Shown here one piece after another: positions 50,819 through 63,900 of a DNA stretch of 64,000 bases. Under the pieces are notes generated by a model. The model worked only from the letters and a program-made list of their open reading frames with translations. It did no database searches and was not told the DNA's origin. Within the stretch, counting starts at the first letter, position 1, and each line of letters opens with the position of its first letter. Source of the DNA: Prinia subflava (lineage: Eukaryota; Chordata; Aves; Passeriformes; Cisticolidae); NCBI RefSeq assembly GCF_021018805.1, contig NC_086248.1:28218922-28282921 (forward strand). Reading direction: 5' to 3'. Position numbers and translations under genes: made by a program.

Positions 50819-53112
50819 TCATTTTGATGCACCCAAATTCAAACACACTAAGACTGTTGACCTGATTAAATTTGAAAATACTCATGGTAGATTTATGTTC
50901 TTCTTTATGCATGACTTTGCTCTTTCTGTGTGCATACAGAACACTTACTACATTTCTGTTTATTAGTAATGCATTTATGTTCTAATATGCTGCTTTTGTA
51001 GAACATTAATGTTACATAAAAGTTGTTGCCAGTAGAGCCCTGTTGTGAAACACATCCCATTAAGCATGAGAACAGTGTGTCCAATCTTTTAAAGCACGTA
51101 AATTAGCCACAGATATAGTTTAGTTTTTGAGTGCCCTTTGCTCAACACAAAGATACTTCCATATTTAATTCTTCTATTGTTTGCTGCGGGAAGAACCGTT
51201 CCACACTTGTCTCAGTAGTAATAGCATATCACTGTGAATATTCAGATACTTATTATTATGGAGACATTTATTTTCTTCCTATACATTGAAAATTATATTC
51301 TTTGTCTTCTAACAATAAAATAGCAGGCTGATTCTTACCAGTCATTGTTGATGCTTGAGGCAAGGGTTTTTAGGATCAAAGTCACCAGAGACCACCTGTT
51401 GGAGAACATTAGCATAATCCAAGTTTATTGACATACCTAAACAGATGGAGAGACAGTATCACCATTTTTCTACTGAGCTGAATCTTAGGAATAGTTTGAA
51501 CAAGATTTTCTGAGACTTTACCTTTTTTCCCTTGCTAAGCAGCTAATACACTGACTGGTTCGACATGTGCATGTCTGAGTTAGCAGCGATCTATTTTCTG
51601 CAGTGTCTCACCACTAGAAACAGCTGGGTTTCACATCAACTGCAGCAGGAGGAATTGGCTGCTCTGAAAAGTAGTAGAGATTATACAAGTAATTAAATCA
51701 CACTTTTTTTGGTGATTTTCAAATCAGACCATGAGTGTTCAGTCCTGTGTAGTTTCTAACTTCTCACAACAGCTGTGGCATAGTAATAAATTAAATGTGT
51801 AACCTTTTTTTTCACATTGAAAATCATAAGAATTTTCTGGCTGTGAAACAATAAACAGTGAACTAGAGTAATACATGAGGCAAAGGGTTTCTTAATTTTT
51901 CATTATATTGCTTTTAATTTAGTTTCCATTTACTCTATTTCCACATGGGTAAAAGGCAGGGAATAAGAATGTAGCCATCTGCAAAATGAAAGGGGGTTTT
52001 GGGCAGAAATAATACTTTCTTTAACTTCCTTTTACTGAGAATTTTATGTAAATGTTAACTAGTTTGTTCTTTCCTTGTTTTTACCATGAAATAGAAGGAC
52101 ACCTTTTATACCTCCACAGTAGTTTTAATTGTTTCTCTCCTTCTATCATCTACTTCTTTGTTTCCAGGCATTTGTGACTTATCACTCATGACCTCAGGAA
52201 ACTATTGTTCTTTCTTAATTCCAAGGATACTTTTATCACAGAAAACATGCTGTCGAGCCTGGTTCCTGTATTTAGGAAACTGTGGTCTTTAAACTTTTAA
52301 TTTACCACCCATTTCACAGCTAAACTCTCTTTCCCAATCTGCAAAGCTTTTGCATTCCTCATCAGTAGAACTCAAGAAGGAAAAAATTTTTTTTTTTTTT
52401 TTTTTTGACCTGGGATTAACTCTGATTTGGCAGGGGAAACCTGTTACATTTTCCTTGGCCCTACAGTTATGTGGGTGAGGTGTTGTTATCTTTCTGCCTT
52501 TCAGACAAGTAGCATGGCCATTGACATGTTTAGGGACAAATCCTGAGAAAGCAGGTGTTACAATCATGTGTGCCAGCAGGTGCATTTTCTGTTTCATTAA
52601 GGTTTCCACCTACAGAAGAATTTCACCAAAGGGAACCTGGGGAATTTATACTGAGTGATGCATAATTTTAGCTTGCCACTGATTATTCCTTAAGTGTGTA
52701 AACTCAGCATATGAAGTCTTTGGATAAGGGATTGTGAGATGAGGGCCACAGAAACTAGAACCATTATCCCTTAAGCACTATTCAAAGAGATTCACAGAAA
52801 TTTTGCAAGATTGGTAAAACTTGGATCCTTTTTAAACTCTTCCTAACATAGTTAAGGGAGCATCTGTGGTTTTGTTTAAGGTTCTTATTTTGTCCTTTAT
52901 TTCTGTAAAATCCTATTGCATCCAGTCAGAAATAAAACATGAAATGTTTTGAGTAAGATATCCTAGTGTAAACTTCTATTATTGCCCAGTGCAGCATAAA
53001 CATGTATGTCTGTATAGATTAAATTGTCTGGCTTTTTCTCCTTTCTTTACAGGGTGTGGAGAGTGTTGAAACTTAAACCTCTGAAACCAAGGGAATAAAA
53101 CCTGAAGGAAAT
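50819..53112. other. AT-rich unique DNA, no gene seen
   Basis: No recognisable gene. A 20-T run lies at 52387-52406. Confidence 0.55.
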
Positions 53113-53425
53113 CACAGAATAGGTCGGGTTGGAAGGGACCTCAGTGGATCATGTGGTCCAACCTCCTTGCTCAAGCAGGGTCATCCTAGAGCACATGCCA
53201 CAGGATTGGATCCAGATGAGGGGCAAAACCCCACAGTCTCTCTGGGAAATCTGTTTCAATTCTCCATCACTCCCACAGTAAAGAAATTCTTCCTCGTATT
53301 CAGGTTGAACTCCCTATGCATCAACTTCTGCCCATAGCCTTTGGTTCTATTGCTTGGCACCACCAAGAAGAGCCTGGAAGAACCCTTTTGACACCCTCCC
53401 TTTAGATATTTATGAACTGTAATGA
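53113..53425 (-). mobile_element. CR1 3'-end fragment
   Basis: Begins with the reversed CR1 terminus ATCACAGAATAGGTCGGGTTGG and continues in good register: GGAAGGGACCTCAGTGGATC, then CCAACCTCCTTGCTCAAGCAGG (about 53158-53180). A TTCTTCCTCGTATTCAGGTTGAACT stretch (53286-53310) and CACCCTCCCTTTAGATATTTATG follow. 5'-truncated like most copies. Confidence 0.95.
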
Positions 53426-56400
53426 GTTAATGTGAATGGAGCTCGTTGGAATATGAACAGTGTATTTTCTGCAAAACAGCCAGAAGAGATCATTCTCAGC
53501 CATGTCTACCTCTTCTTGCTAAACCTTACTAAGACATGTCAGATTTTCTTGACCCAGGGTTAGTTGCCACCAGTGACTGGTGTTTGCAGTGGCCTCTCAT
53601 AAGGGTTTAAAGTCAAAGGACAAACAGACTTAAAGCTTCCAGGACTCTTTTATGGCGTGGTCAGAGTAAACAATCACACTAGGCTTTTTTGACCATAAAA
53701 ACTGTAAGGCTTTGAACTCTTCCTTAACATTTCCCAGAGCAGCTCTCTTCTTCGTTTTCGTAGCATATCTCCACAGCATAGGGAATGTTATAATGTTATG
53801 ATCTCCTAGAGGAATACCACAGTCTGATGATCAAAGAAGGGAAAAATCAGAGGAAAATGTTAGAAACCATATAAGGAGTATGAAAATGAGTTAAGAAGTA
53901 TAAAGTATTTAAAAGATTCCACTGCACTAGCATTCCTGTCATTTCAATTTTTTACTTTGTTGAAAAACTATATTTCTATAATCTGCCACAGGGAGTCATT
54001 AAGACATCACTGGAAGATCCCTGCCTACTCACTTCCTCAATGATAAATGTAATGGTTTTCTCTCATTGTTCTTCTCTAAAGTTGTCTCTACAACTTTGCT
54101 GACATATTCTGCAGGCAAACAACCGATTTCCAAATAATGCTAGCAAAACCAGTATTATAGGAAGAATGATGTTAATCAACACATAGACACATACTAAATA
54201 TATTTAAAAGGTGCAACCCAATTTATTTTCTTACTGAAGAGATCTCTAAAAATTAGCACCACAGAAAAAAATGGCAAAGATTTAATTGCAGCATTGCTAT
54301 TATATCATCTTATATCATTACTCCTTTTATCTATGAAACATTCAAATAAGGCTCAAAGTCTAAACTGATATATTTCTCACATTCTGTGATACTAAAATGG
54401 ACTGACTAAAGATTTTAAACTCCTAGGTATCTAACTATTAAAGTCCCACCTCATGGTAATATTATTTCAAGACTTTACAGAGGCACATATTGTTGACATT
54501 TTACAGAACCAGAAGGTAGAAGAGGATCTATATGATACAGTGAATGAAAAATTAAAATAAGTATCCTAATATGGAATAATATAATTTTTATTAATATTTT
54601 TCATATATATGGGGAATAATAAAACCAGATATCTTTTTCCTGATAGCTTTCCACCTATTTGTTCCACTTCCCTCTTTGTTCATTGGCAGTGGTGTTCCTG
54701 CACTCTGATGCTTTGATTCTCTCCTTAGCTGGTCAGAGGGTTAGACCTAATTTCTGATTCAGTCATCTGCCAGTTAGGTGCCAGCATACCACCCATGTTG
54801 GAATGGTGTCTGAACTAAAGTATTAAGCACCCAGACTTATCTGATGCATGTCCTTTTGGAAGCTGTGCCCTTGGGCAGAGTGGAAGGTCCCTGGAGCACA
54901 GACAGAGTGCACTGTGCAGGCGTTGTACTCTCCCTGAGGAGCAGCAGAAGTTTTTCACAGTTTTCAAAAGCAAAATCAATTTATGAAGACAAATGCAGAA
55001 AAAGCACACATATCATGAAAATAATTTCTGTAGAAAACTCTTCATCAATTTACTATGGGGGATTTTCTAAGAGAAGAACTTCCATTTTTTCCACTTGTTA
55101 TGATACTATTATAAAAATGCAGACTTTAAAAAAATACAAACAACAAAATCTATAAAAGGCAGGGTTTATGATATTTTACTGGTGACAACAGCCTTATCAA
55201 GAAGATTAAAAAAAAAATTATGAAGCTAGAGAACCTGCATGGAGAATTAAGCCTATTTGAAGGATTCTGGACACACAAAGTAGCCCTTTGAAAAACTCAT
55301 CTTAAAAGGAAGCTGTTGCTAGGATACTGTGGCTGCTGTCATCAGCATAATATGGTGGCATATAAATATATTTTTTTTTTAATGAGAGATCTTGACCAGT
55401 GAGCAGCAAAGACTATAAGCAATGTTATCAAATCTACTAGGTATATTAAAGATTGAACAAAACATTCAATTTCATGCTGAAAAGAGAAAGTGGAGCTAGT
55501 CCTCAAAGTGAAGCCCATCAAAGGATGTCACAAGAAACAGCCACAATGCTTGTTAGCTGCTTGAATAGAAGAACACAGACACATGTCTCAGAAGCAAGCC
55601 AAGAACAGAAGCCAGGGAGACTAAAGAAAAAAGCTGAACAGATATTGCTGCTGAGGTGAGGGAAGGGTGTAGACATTTCATTCTGATGGGATCAAAGACA
55701 ACTAAAACCAAAATGACCATAAATGAGTGCTAAATTAGACTTCTGATTGGGAATGGCTAGTTAGTTGAAATGATCAAAATAGAGGATCAAAGGAGTATAT
55801 GCAAACTGTACAGACCTGAAGTCAAATAAGGTTTATGGCCAAAATTATGACTGTTAACACAGCACATCTCCTCAACTAGGCGATTAGATAGTCTTCAAAA
55901 CACTTTCATGTCAAAGAAATTGTCCAAGGCTCTCCAGACTGTTCAGGTATCTACGCTGTCTATTTCAGTGCAGTTTTGCCTCTGAGAATCTGGGCCTGCA
56001 GTCAGAGCAGAACAGTTCACAAAGAAAAGCAGCTTGCATGACAAATTTTGTACTCTGCCTGAGGAAGAGTGCAAAGGTATTCTCTCCTAATTAAAATATG
56101 AATGCTGTCATCTGATAACCTTCCTTGTGAGAAATAACAAGCTCACTAATTAAATGTGCAATTTCTTGACATTTAAACAGGTCAATTCTCTTTTCCATGT
56201 GTCTGATCATTTATTTGAGGTGCTACTTTCAGGCATGTTTATTATACTAACCAATATTAATAACCAGCATAACAGACACTTCTAAAACAGAAGGGTAAGT
56301 AATGTAGTTTTGTCCTTTTGCTCAACTGAAATTATTTTAATATAGAAAATATTTATAATTAAATAGAGGATAGAGATTTCATTTTTATTAAGTCCTCACC

Positions 56401-56888
56401 ATCTTTCTAGGCTTCTTATGTATGTCTTTTGTCTTTCATAAGGTTACATCTTTATTCCATTTGCCTTTAATAAATAAAATACTATTGCATAAAACTCAAA
56501 GAACATGGCAAGACAGCCCAACTTTAGTGATATAATTTCTGAAAAGGCTGCTATAGTAGATAGATTGCTATGGATAGACTGGAAGACCTGTTGGAACGAC
56601 TTTTATTTTTAAGAGCTTATGTGACTTCCACAACTGTAATAACTGAAAAGAGATCTTGATTTTTAGCACAATAGCGAGAATATGATAAATCGTATTTTAA
56701 GTATAGCTTCCAACAAGTCAGTCTAAAATCTAATTTTCTCTTTCACAGAAAACTCAAATCTTGAAATTTCATTTAGTCTGAATGCGATTGAAGAGTTCAA
56801 GTTTTCAAATATTTTGCAAATCAAAATTTTTAAAGCATTCTCTTTTGAAAAAAGCAAACCCAGTCCCTGTGAATTTACCAAGCTATTA
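53426..56888. other. AT-rich unique DNA, no gene seen
   Basis: About 3.5 kb; no gene, RNA or known repeat. Longest open frame 103 codons (54844-55155, plus), unlike any protein I know. Confidence 0.55.
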
Positions 56889-57245
56889 ATCACAGAATCA
56901 CAGTGTAAGCTGAGTTGGAAGAAACCCACAAGGATCAAGTCCAATGCTGGCTCTGAGCAGCACCATCCCCACAAGTCACATCAAGTGCCTGAGTGCATTG
57001 TCCAAACACTTCTTGAACTCAGGCAGATTTGATGCCATGACTATTTGCCTGGGGAGCCTGGTCAGTGCCCAGCCACCCTCTGGGAGAAGAACCTTTTTCT
57101 AATATCCAACCTAAACCTCCCCTGATGCAGCTTCAGGCCGTTCCCTTGGGTCCCGCCTCTGGTCACGACAGAGAAGAGATCAGTGCCTGCCCCTGGTCTT
57201 CCCCTAGAAATGAAGTTCTAACTGCAGTGAGGTATCCCCTCTCCC
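56889..57245 (-). mobile_element. CR1 3'-end fragment
   Basis: Reversed CR1 terminus at 56889-56905 (CACAGAATCACAG), then GAGTTGGAAGAAACCCACAAGGATCAAGTCCAA in order (about 56913-56945). The segment CCTAAACCTCCCCTGATGCAGCTTCAGGCCGTT follows (about 57109-57141). The preserved reading frames over it are chance. Confidence 0.95.
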
Positions 57246-58520
57246 TTAATGAAACATAAGCTCCTTACTTCATAAAGTTATTTAGATGTATGAAAAAGTT
57301 ATATGAGCTGCAGATTTAAATATTTTGATGTAAAGAATGGCCTTTCTCATCAGATATCTAAAGATAAACTGGCATGTATTACCATTTGCTTTGTTCTTCA
57401 GCAGTATGAACTTAATTTACGTGATCCTTCTGATGAAAAAAATGGATTCCCTTTATTGCTTTGACTTTCATGGCTTGGATTTTTTTTTTTTTCGGGGGGG
57501 GGATGGGTTGTTTGGTTTTTTTCTCTACAAATGAGATGTCTGCCAGAGGTTGATCTATTATCTTTATGCTGCAATTTATGACAAGGTTACAATACTCAAC
57601 TGTTCATTACCCTACTGCAGGCAAAGGGAGTAGGCAACATTTCCATTATGCAGCATTGCAGTTCTCAGACCAGGATGGTAATTGCAATTAGCAGCTGTTT
57701 GAGTTCATATCCAGGTTATTAACTGAAGCAGTAAGAAACAGATATACTGCCTGCTTAGGACAGAGAGCTAGGGCAATAACCTCATACACTGCAGCAGTGG
57801 GAAATGGCAAAACATGTCAGAGCTCTCAGAAATTATAATTTTCTGTGTGTAGCTAAGGTCAACAGTTGACTTTAGTATAATGAAGAATGAATTACTCAGA
57901 ATAAAAGTAGTGTTTTATCTTGATTTTTGATCATTCTTGTTTTAATGTGCGATAAGAGACTGAACACTTTAGCACCTGTGATATATTGTAACTTTCTTTT
58001 TTCTGTCTTAAACTATCCAAACCTTAAGTATTCTGCTTTAGACCCTTTAATTTATCCTAAATTTTTAAGGTTTGGAAAGGTCTTAATTTTCTAGATCTTT
58101 CTCCATAAATTGGTGACTCCAGAAAGATTTAATAACAGCTAAAGCTGATACTCAAACTGGGCAGAACAAACCCAGAAGGTAAATAAACACTGAATTCCAC
58201 TCAAGTCTCTTTTCAGCTAGGCTTCAGTTAGAATAAGGGCAACAGAACTGATGAATTCAATTGCCAAAACAACACTTAGTGCCATTTGAGATTCCTAAAT
58301 TGTCTGAGATATCTGCACACAAATTATATATATGCCATATGAGAGAGGTAAAGACCTAATTTAGGTATCAATATTAAATTGAATCCTTCCCCTATACTTC
58401 TGATGGTTGAAGTTGAATGTTATTAAAGTCTATCTAAAAAAGACAATACAGTTGACTAAACACAGCTCCTAAAGCCAGTTGCAACATCCCAGGGTCTCCA
58501 AGATACCTGCATCAGACTGT
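57246..58520. other. Unique DNA, no gene seen; possible conserved element
   Basis: No coding sequence. A G-run (about 57494-57501) follows a T-run. The 57600-57840 part is balanced in composition and free of simple repeats, and carries the motif cluster listed separately. Confidence 0.5.
57679..57697. promoter_or_regulatory. Palindromic homeodomain-type site next to an E-box
   Basis: TAATTGCAATTA (57679-57690) is a perfect 12-bp palindrome of the TAAT-N4-ATTA form that paired homeodomain dimers can bind. One base later comes CAGCTG (57692-57697), a class A E-box. Function is inference from motifs only. Confidence 0.35.
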
Positions 58521-58525
58521 CAGGT

Positions 58526-59840
58526 TGTCCTGGTTTGAGGGGGATGTGACTTTTCCAGGAAGTTGTGGTCAAACCAATCAGTGGTCAGGTTTTATGCTGG
58601 CACCTGGAGTAGCCACTGAGAAGTTGGACACGCCTCTGAGAACACAAGGGGTTAAAAGCAAGGACTTCCAGAGGGATTGCCTCTTTGGTTCCGGTCCCAG
58701 GGCGAGCACACATCCCCACTCCCCAGAGAGAGAGTGCCGCTTTGAAGCTTTGGAATTGATATTGGCAGCAGCTGGCAGTGGAGAAGGAGTGGGGGGCAAA
58801 AAATTCCCAGCTGCATGGGGGAGTGCCGAGCCTGCAGCCCTGCCAGAGACTTTTAACTCTTACTGAGGAAAAAAGTTTTCTTCCAGACACCGATTCTCTT
58901 GTCTGGTGGTTTGAGAGAAGAGAGAGAGAGACAGCCTGGGACTGAGATGTCAAAGGAAGATGAAAGAAATCCCAGATGGGCAGATATGAAGAGGAGTGGC
59001 TTTTTAGGCTGGACTTTTCTTGCATAATGTTAGCCATAGACTGAACCTGAATCCTCCTGAACATAAGGACTGTGTTTGGGTGGATGCAGTTGGCTCGAAA
59101 CCAAAGACTTTGTGGCAGTGATTTGCCACTGTAGGATTGGAGTGAACAGAGAAGAGAGGAAGAGGGTGTGGTGGTGCCCTCTGTCTTGAGCGATGAAGAT
59201 CTCTGTTCTTGGAACCCTCGGCCCCAGAGGTAAATGGAGGGGACTGCTGTCCCAAAGTGAGAAGATGGCTGGTTTTTGGTACTTGGCCAAGCATCCTTAA
59301 AGAGCCCTATATGTGGTTTTGGTCCATGGATGGTGGTGAGAGCACTGGACATGGAAAGGAGGGTGTCACCCTGGCAGACTTCTCCGGTTGGTGCCATGGG
59401 TGACATGGGAACACGGGAGGGTGGACCTGTGTTTCCTGTGGGGGGTCTGTGGTGCGAGAGACACTCCTCTCTCCCTGGATGAATTGAAGATTAGTTCTTT
59501 TTTTTGAGTGGCCAAGTTTTGATTGAGAACCCAGGGTTTTGGTTTAAGCAAGTAAGATGGAAGGCAACGTGTAAGTGTTAAAAGTTTGAGCATGTAAGGG
59601 GTGGAAATTGGGGGAGGAGAAGAAATGTTCTGGGAGGTTTTCATTTCTGTCTTTTTGTGTGTTTAGGTGGTGTTTTTTTTCTTTTCTATTTCTGTTCTTA
59701 TGTAGTTTAATAAAGTTTCCTTTCTCTTACCAAGTTTTGAGACTGTTCTGCTCTGTTCCTGACCACATCTCACAGTAGCTCATTAGCAAAAACATACACT
59801 CATGAGTGCACTGGCATCTGGCTAGCACCAACCCATGACA
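58526..59840 (+). mobile_element. 1,315-bp solo LTR, ERVL-like
   Basis: Starts TGTCCTGGTTTGAGG and ends ...CCCATGACA; the termini form an imperfect inverted repeat (TGTCCTGG versus TGTCATGG). The flanks CAGGT (58521-58525 and 59841-59845) are a perfect 5-bp target duplication. An AATAAA signal lies at 59709-59714 and a CCAATCAG box near 58575, both in plus orientation. No internal retroviral region is present. The minus strand is open for 273 codons over 58585-59406, the longest non-repetitive frame in the window. It resembles no protein I know and is not called a gene. The clean duplication suggests a fairly young insertion. Confidence 0.93.
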
Positions 59841-59845
59841 CAGGT

Positions 59846-60855
59846 ATGCACTTTTGCCCTACAAAAGACCAAGTCAAATTTTGGATCAGTAGCTGAAAAG
59901 CTCAAAAGAAATCTCTCGCAAAGAAGTTTTAAACACAATTTTGAACCACCCTAAACCACTTCAGATGATGCTGTCTCTAAACTACCAGGTAAAAAATTAT
60001 AAATATTGGTAGAAGGAGAAATGAAAACTGTGTGTTTGTTTTGTTGCAATTATTAAAATATTACATTTACTGTACTTGGTTTCAGTAAGATACAAGCCTG
60101 GAAGAACTGAAGATACAGGAAAGAATTATTTCTTCTTGGATATCATGTGTAGTTTCAAATTTCCCTTTTTGACCTATTCATTTTAGAAAAAGGATTTATT
60201 GAAATCTCAACTTTGATAGATTACAAGTGTTATGTTATACACTGAAATCATGACAAGGTTTTGTTTCCTTACATGAAAATTCATCTCTTTCAAAATCCAT
60301 AAGGGCAAAATATGGTGCTAATCTATATGTATCAAAGCCCTTTACTTTCTATCTAGAAAATCTTATTTTATACAGGGAAAAAAAATGCTTTATATATATT
60401 TCAGAGTTCTATTCTGAATTCTGGGTCACTTATTCCAGTATTTAATTTAATTTGTTAATGATAAATATTGCTATCCAAAACTTCTCATCACTGAAGAAAA
60501 ATTACCAGAAAAGGAAGAGGCCTAGAACCTGGCTGGAATATGTTGGTTATTATTAGCTAAGAAGACATAGACTTAAAGCTGTTAATATGCTGTGGAATGC
60601 ACAGGAGTGCATTCTTCCTGGACTGTGTTGGCCACACTGCTGCTATGGAGCACAGTCAGTTGACAGGTAATGAAGAGAAATGTGGTCTTTAAGATAACTA
60701 TGATTCAGCACACTGACTATTTGAAAAATAAATTGGATACAGAACTGACAAGATTGTAATATACATTGGTCATTTGATGGACTGTGCAAAGGAACTGTAT
60801 TAAAACCTAAGATAAAAATAAAAACAGTGTTAAATTAGAGATGGATTCTATACAC
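59846..60855. other. AT-rich unique DNA, no gene seen
   Basis: No recognisable gene or element. Confidence 0.55.
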
Positions 60856-60903
60856 ATAGAATCACAGAATAGTTTGAGTTGGAAGGGACCTTTTAAAGGT
60901 CCC
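60856..60903 (-). mobile_element. CR1 terminal stub with a palindrome
   Basis: Reversed CR1 3' end, ATAGAATCACAGAATAG then GTTGGAAGGGACC, about 35 bp. It then turns back on itself: 60885-60903 reads GGGACCTTT-T-AAAGGTCCC, two exact 9-bp arms with a 1-bp spacer. An extremely short CR1 insertion. Confidence 0.85.
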
Positions 60904-63900
60904 TTTTTTTATCACCAAGTTCCATTTTTTAATCTTGATTTGTAATTGTCAAATGTTTAAGATTGGGAACAATTAATTTTGTAGAATTAATTTTAAACCA
61001 GGCATTGGTAATAAATAATTAGCTTTTGTGAAAATTAAAAATACACAGACTACATAAATATACCCCCCTAAGTGCATTGTTTTTACTTATAAGTTATGGT
61101 CTTTTTTCACCCTGTTACACTTCTTACTTTCTGCAGATCAGCCAAGGCATAGTAATAATGAAAGCACATTTCAGTCACAACAGTAATACAAAACATTGCT
61201 GACACCTCTGGACCATGCTACATTGTGTGGAAGAGCACATCCAGAGACACATGGGAGACACTGCACACAAATTCTTCTAGGAAGTTAGCTCAAACTATTC
61301 AGTGATGAAGTGCCATTCATCTGTGGCACCTCAAAAAAAGGGGTTCAAATACCGTATTCCCAGAAAAACAGCTACTGTCCCTATTTATTTCTCATGATTG
61401 AATAAAACCATGGAAAATTAGATGAAAGTAATTAAACAATGAGAACAATATCACACCCCATTGAGCTACCGGCCATCAGGTAATGCCAGACATTGCTTAC
61501 TAACCAACAACACAATTTAAATGTCACACTCACCAGAATGCTGATTTACAAAAAAGTATTAGTTATTTGCTAGTTGGACTGTTTGTGCACTAGAAAGGAC
61601 AGGAATTGAGCAATGAAAATGAAAGTGTACGCAGCTGCAGTGATTCCCATTTCCCAGATGAAGCCAGGCAGTGCTGTGCCAGGACTATGATTCCACTAAC
61701 AGATATCTATTTTTTATGAGACTAAACCCCTTCTTTATTTACTCATTGTTGTCAGTATTCCAACACTGCTGATACTCACATGCTCTACTATACATTGAAC
61801 AGGATCCTAGGCAGTGTTTAGAGAGAGCATCCAACATACAAAGAAACACAGTATCTGCAGATAATTCCACAGGTTGGAAGGTGCTGGGGCAGGAGGATTC
61901 CTTCCCTCAATGGAATGCATGCGTGCACAGTACTTCCTCCAGTGGGCTGCAGAGCTCCTCTTGCTAGCCTTGCTACTGTTGCTGCCCTGAGGAAAGGGAG
62001 AAGCATCACTCAGAGAGATTTTGACAACTTAAAAAATTCAGTGAGGGATGGACCCCTGCACACCCCAGTCAGAGTTGCTCCTGTATGCTGCTGTTCTCTA
62101 AGTGTGTATGCATGAATACATGGGTTTGTACAGGCTGGGAAACTGTTCAAAACTGTAAAACACCTTTATGAAGTCTGATGCAATATGCAGATTTGCCAAT
62201 GGATAAAAGATTTAAAAATAAAGCATGTTTGGCAAGTTCCAGTTCCTGCTTGCCAACTTGGAAAGGAGAAGAGTGATCAGGGTAAAGTAATTAAACACTT
62301 TTAGCCTTCCCTTTCCATGTTATTGTCTTCATTTTATTGCTCACTGTTAAGCTAGCCTAAATGTTGCTTCAAAGCATGAGCTCTGAGGTCCTCCCCTCCT
62401 TGCACTCACACTCAGGGTTCTCAGCCAGTCTCTAGTCACCAATTGTGAGTAATCACAGATTGGCACAACTACCACTAAACACAACAGAGCACAAATCTGG
62501 TTAGCAGAGAAGACTGCACTTTACAGCCTTTAGCTCAGCAATAAGATGTTTTTTGAGATTCCTCCTTGTACAGTGCATTGTACTGGGTTGTGTGATTAAC
62601 AAGCACCACTGCCAATGGAGTCAGACACCAGAGCAAAACATTTCCATGCTCTTGCCAAGCAACAAATTTAGGGCCCAATTCAGTTTGAGTACAGCCAGTT
62701 TCCTTGCTACAGAAGCTGGCCATGATTTTTACTGAAATAAGCCTTTTGCTTTTAGAATGCGGATGAGCATTCAAGACAACCTAATTAAAAACATCAATGA
62801 TCTTTTTTTCCCATTGCTGTTTGCTTCTGCTTGACATGATTTAATGTCAGATAGCTCTGACCATCAGGGCTTTTCTAGATGTATGGCTGCAGCAAAGGAT
62901 TCTTCATCCATCCCAGGAACAGTGTACCTTCTGCTAGATGACTTTTTTCCTTTTTTAAATTCTAGAAATGTAAATCACTTCTTCCAAGCTGATGTTCCTT
63001 TCCTATTAAGCTACTACTTTCTCAAATATTCATGTTGGGTCCCCAGCATAATAATAAAATCACCTCTTAGCCTCTACAAAATATTTTTATAGTCAGTTTG
63101 TTTGGGCATCATTAGCCTGGCACAAAAATACTCTGCAAGCAAAATATGGGTAACTCACAGGTATAAAGCAGTCCTTTTTTGGCCAGTACACGTAAAAGAC
63201 ATCATTTAGTGAACTGTGAGGTTAAGCACGGGTGTGCTTACCCTTCAGTACAGGAAAGCCTTCAGCAGGCAAGCAGGTGTTGCTGAGGAGTGAGGGGTTG
63301 GTGCCCATGGCTCCCAAGAACCACCACGGGGACAGAGCTGCTCCTCCCTCTTACTGGGTCAGCACTGATGGATCAACCCCAGCCTGGCAGCTCCTGACTG
63401 GCCCTGACTAGACCAGCCTCCAGCTACCTTCATTTTTTTTCCTTAAGGTGTTAGCATTTCATGTCGATGTTTTCTCTGCTGAGTCCTTGGTCTCCTAGCA
63501 ATCACTTATCAGCAGTCCTACTGTTCTCTGTAATTTTTTACTTTTCTTATCCCTGTGCAGACGGTCTCACAGCTCTGGCTCAGCAGTCTGAGTCAAGGTT
63601 ACACAGCTGGAGTGGATCAAAGCTGGACCCCCTGCTCGAGCAGCTAAAGCCCCAGCAGTAGGGGACTGCAGAGAGAGAGTAACAGTGAGCCCTGGCATCG
63701 TATGTGATTCTTTCTTGGACACTGTTTTATTCCCCTCACACCTCATTCCTGATTACTTCCCTGATCCTTCTGACTCCAGTTTCTGTTTTTCTCCCCCAGT
63801 ATGGAATTCTGGAAGAACAACTATAACTACTAGCTTCCTTCGATTACTCTTTAGTTTTGTAACTGTTGCTATCCAGAGTTGCCACCAACTATTCTGTGTT

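Noticed and set aside
63461..63661. 66-codon frame near the right end as a gene
   Set aside because: No known match and no supporting signals; left as unresolved unique DNA.
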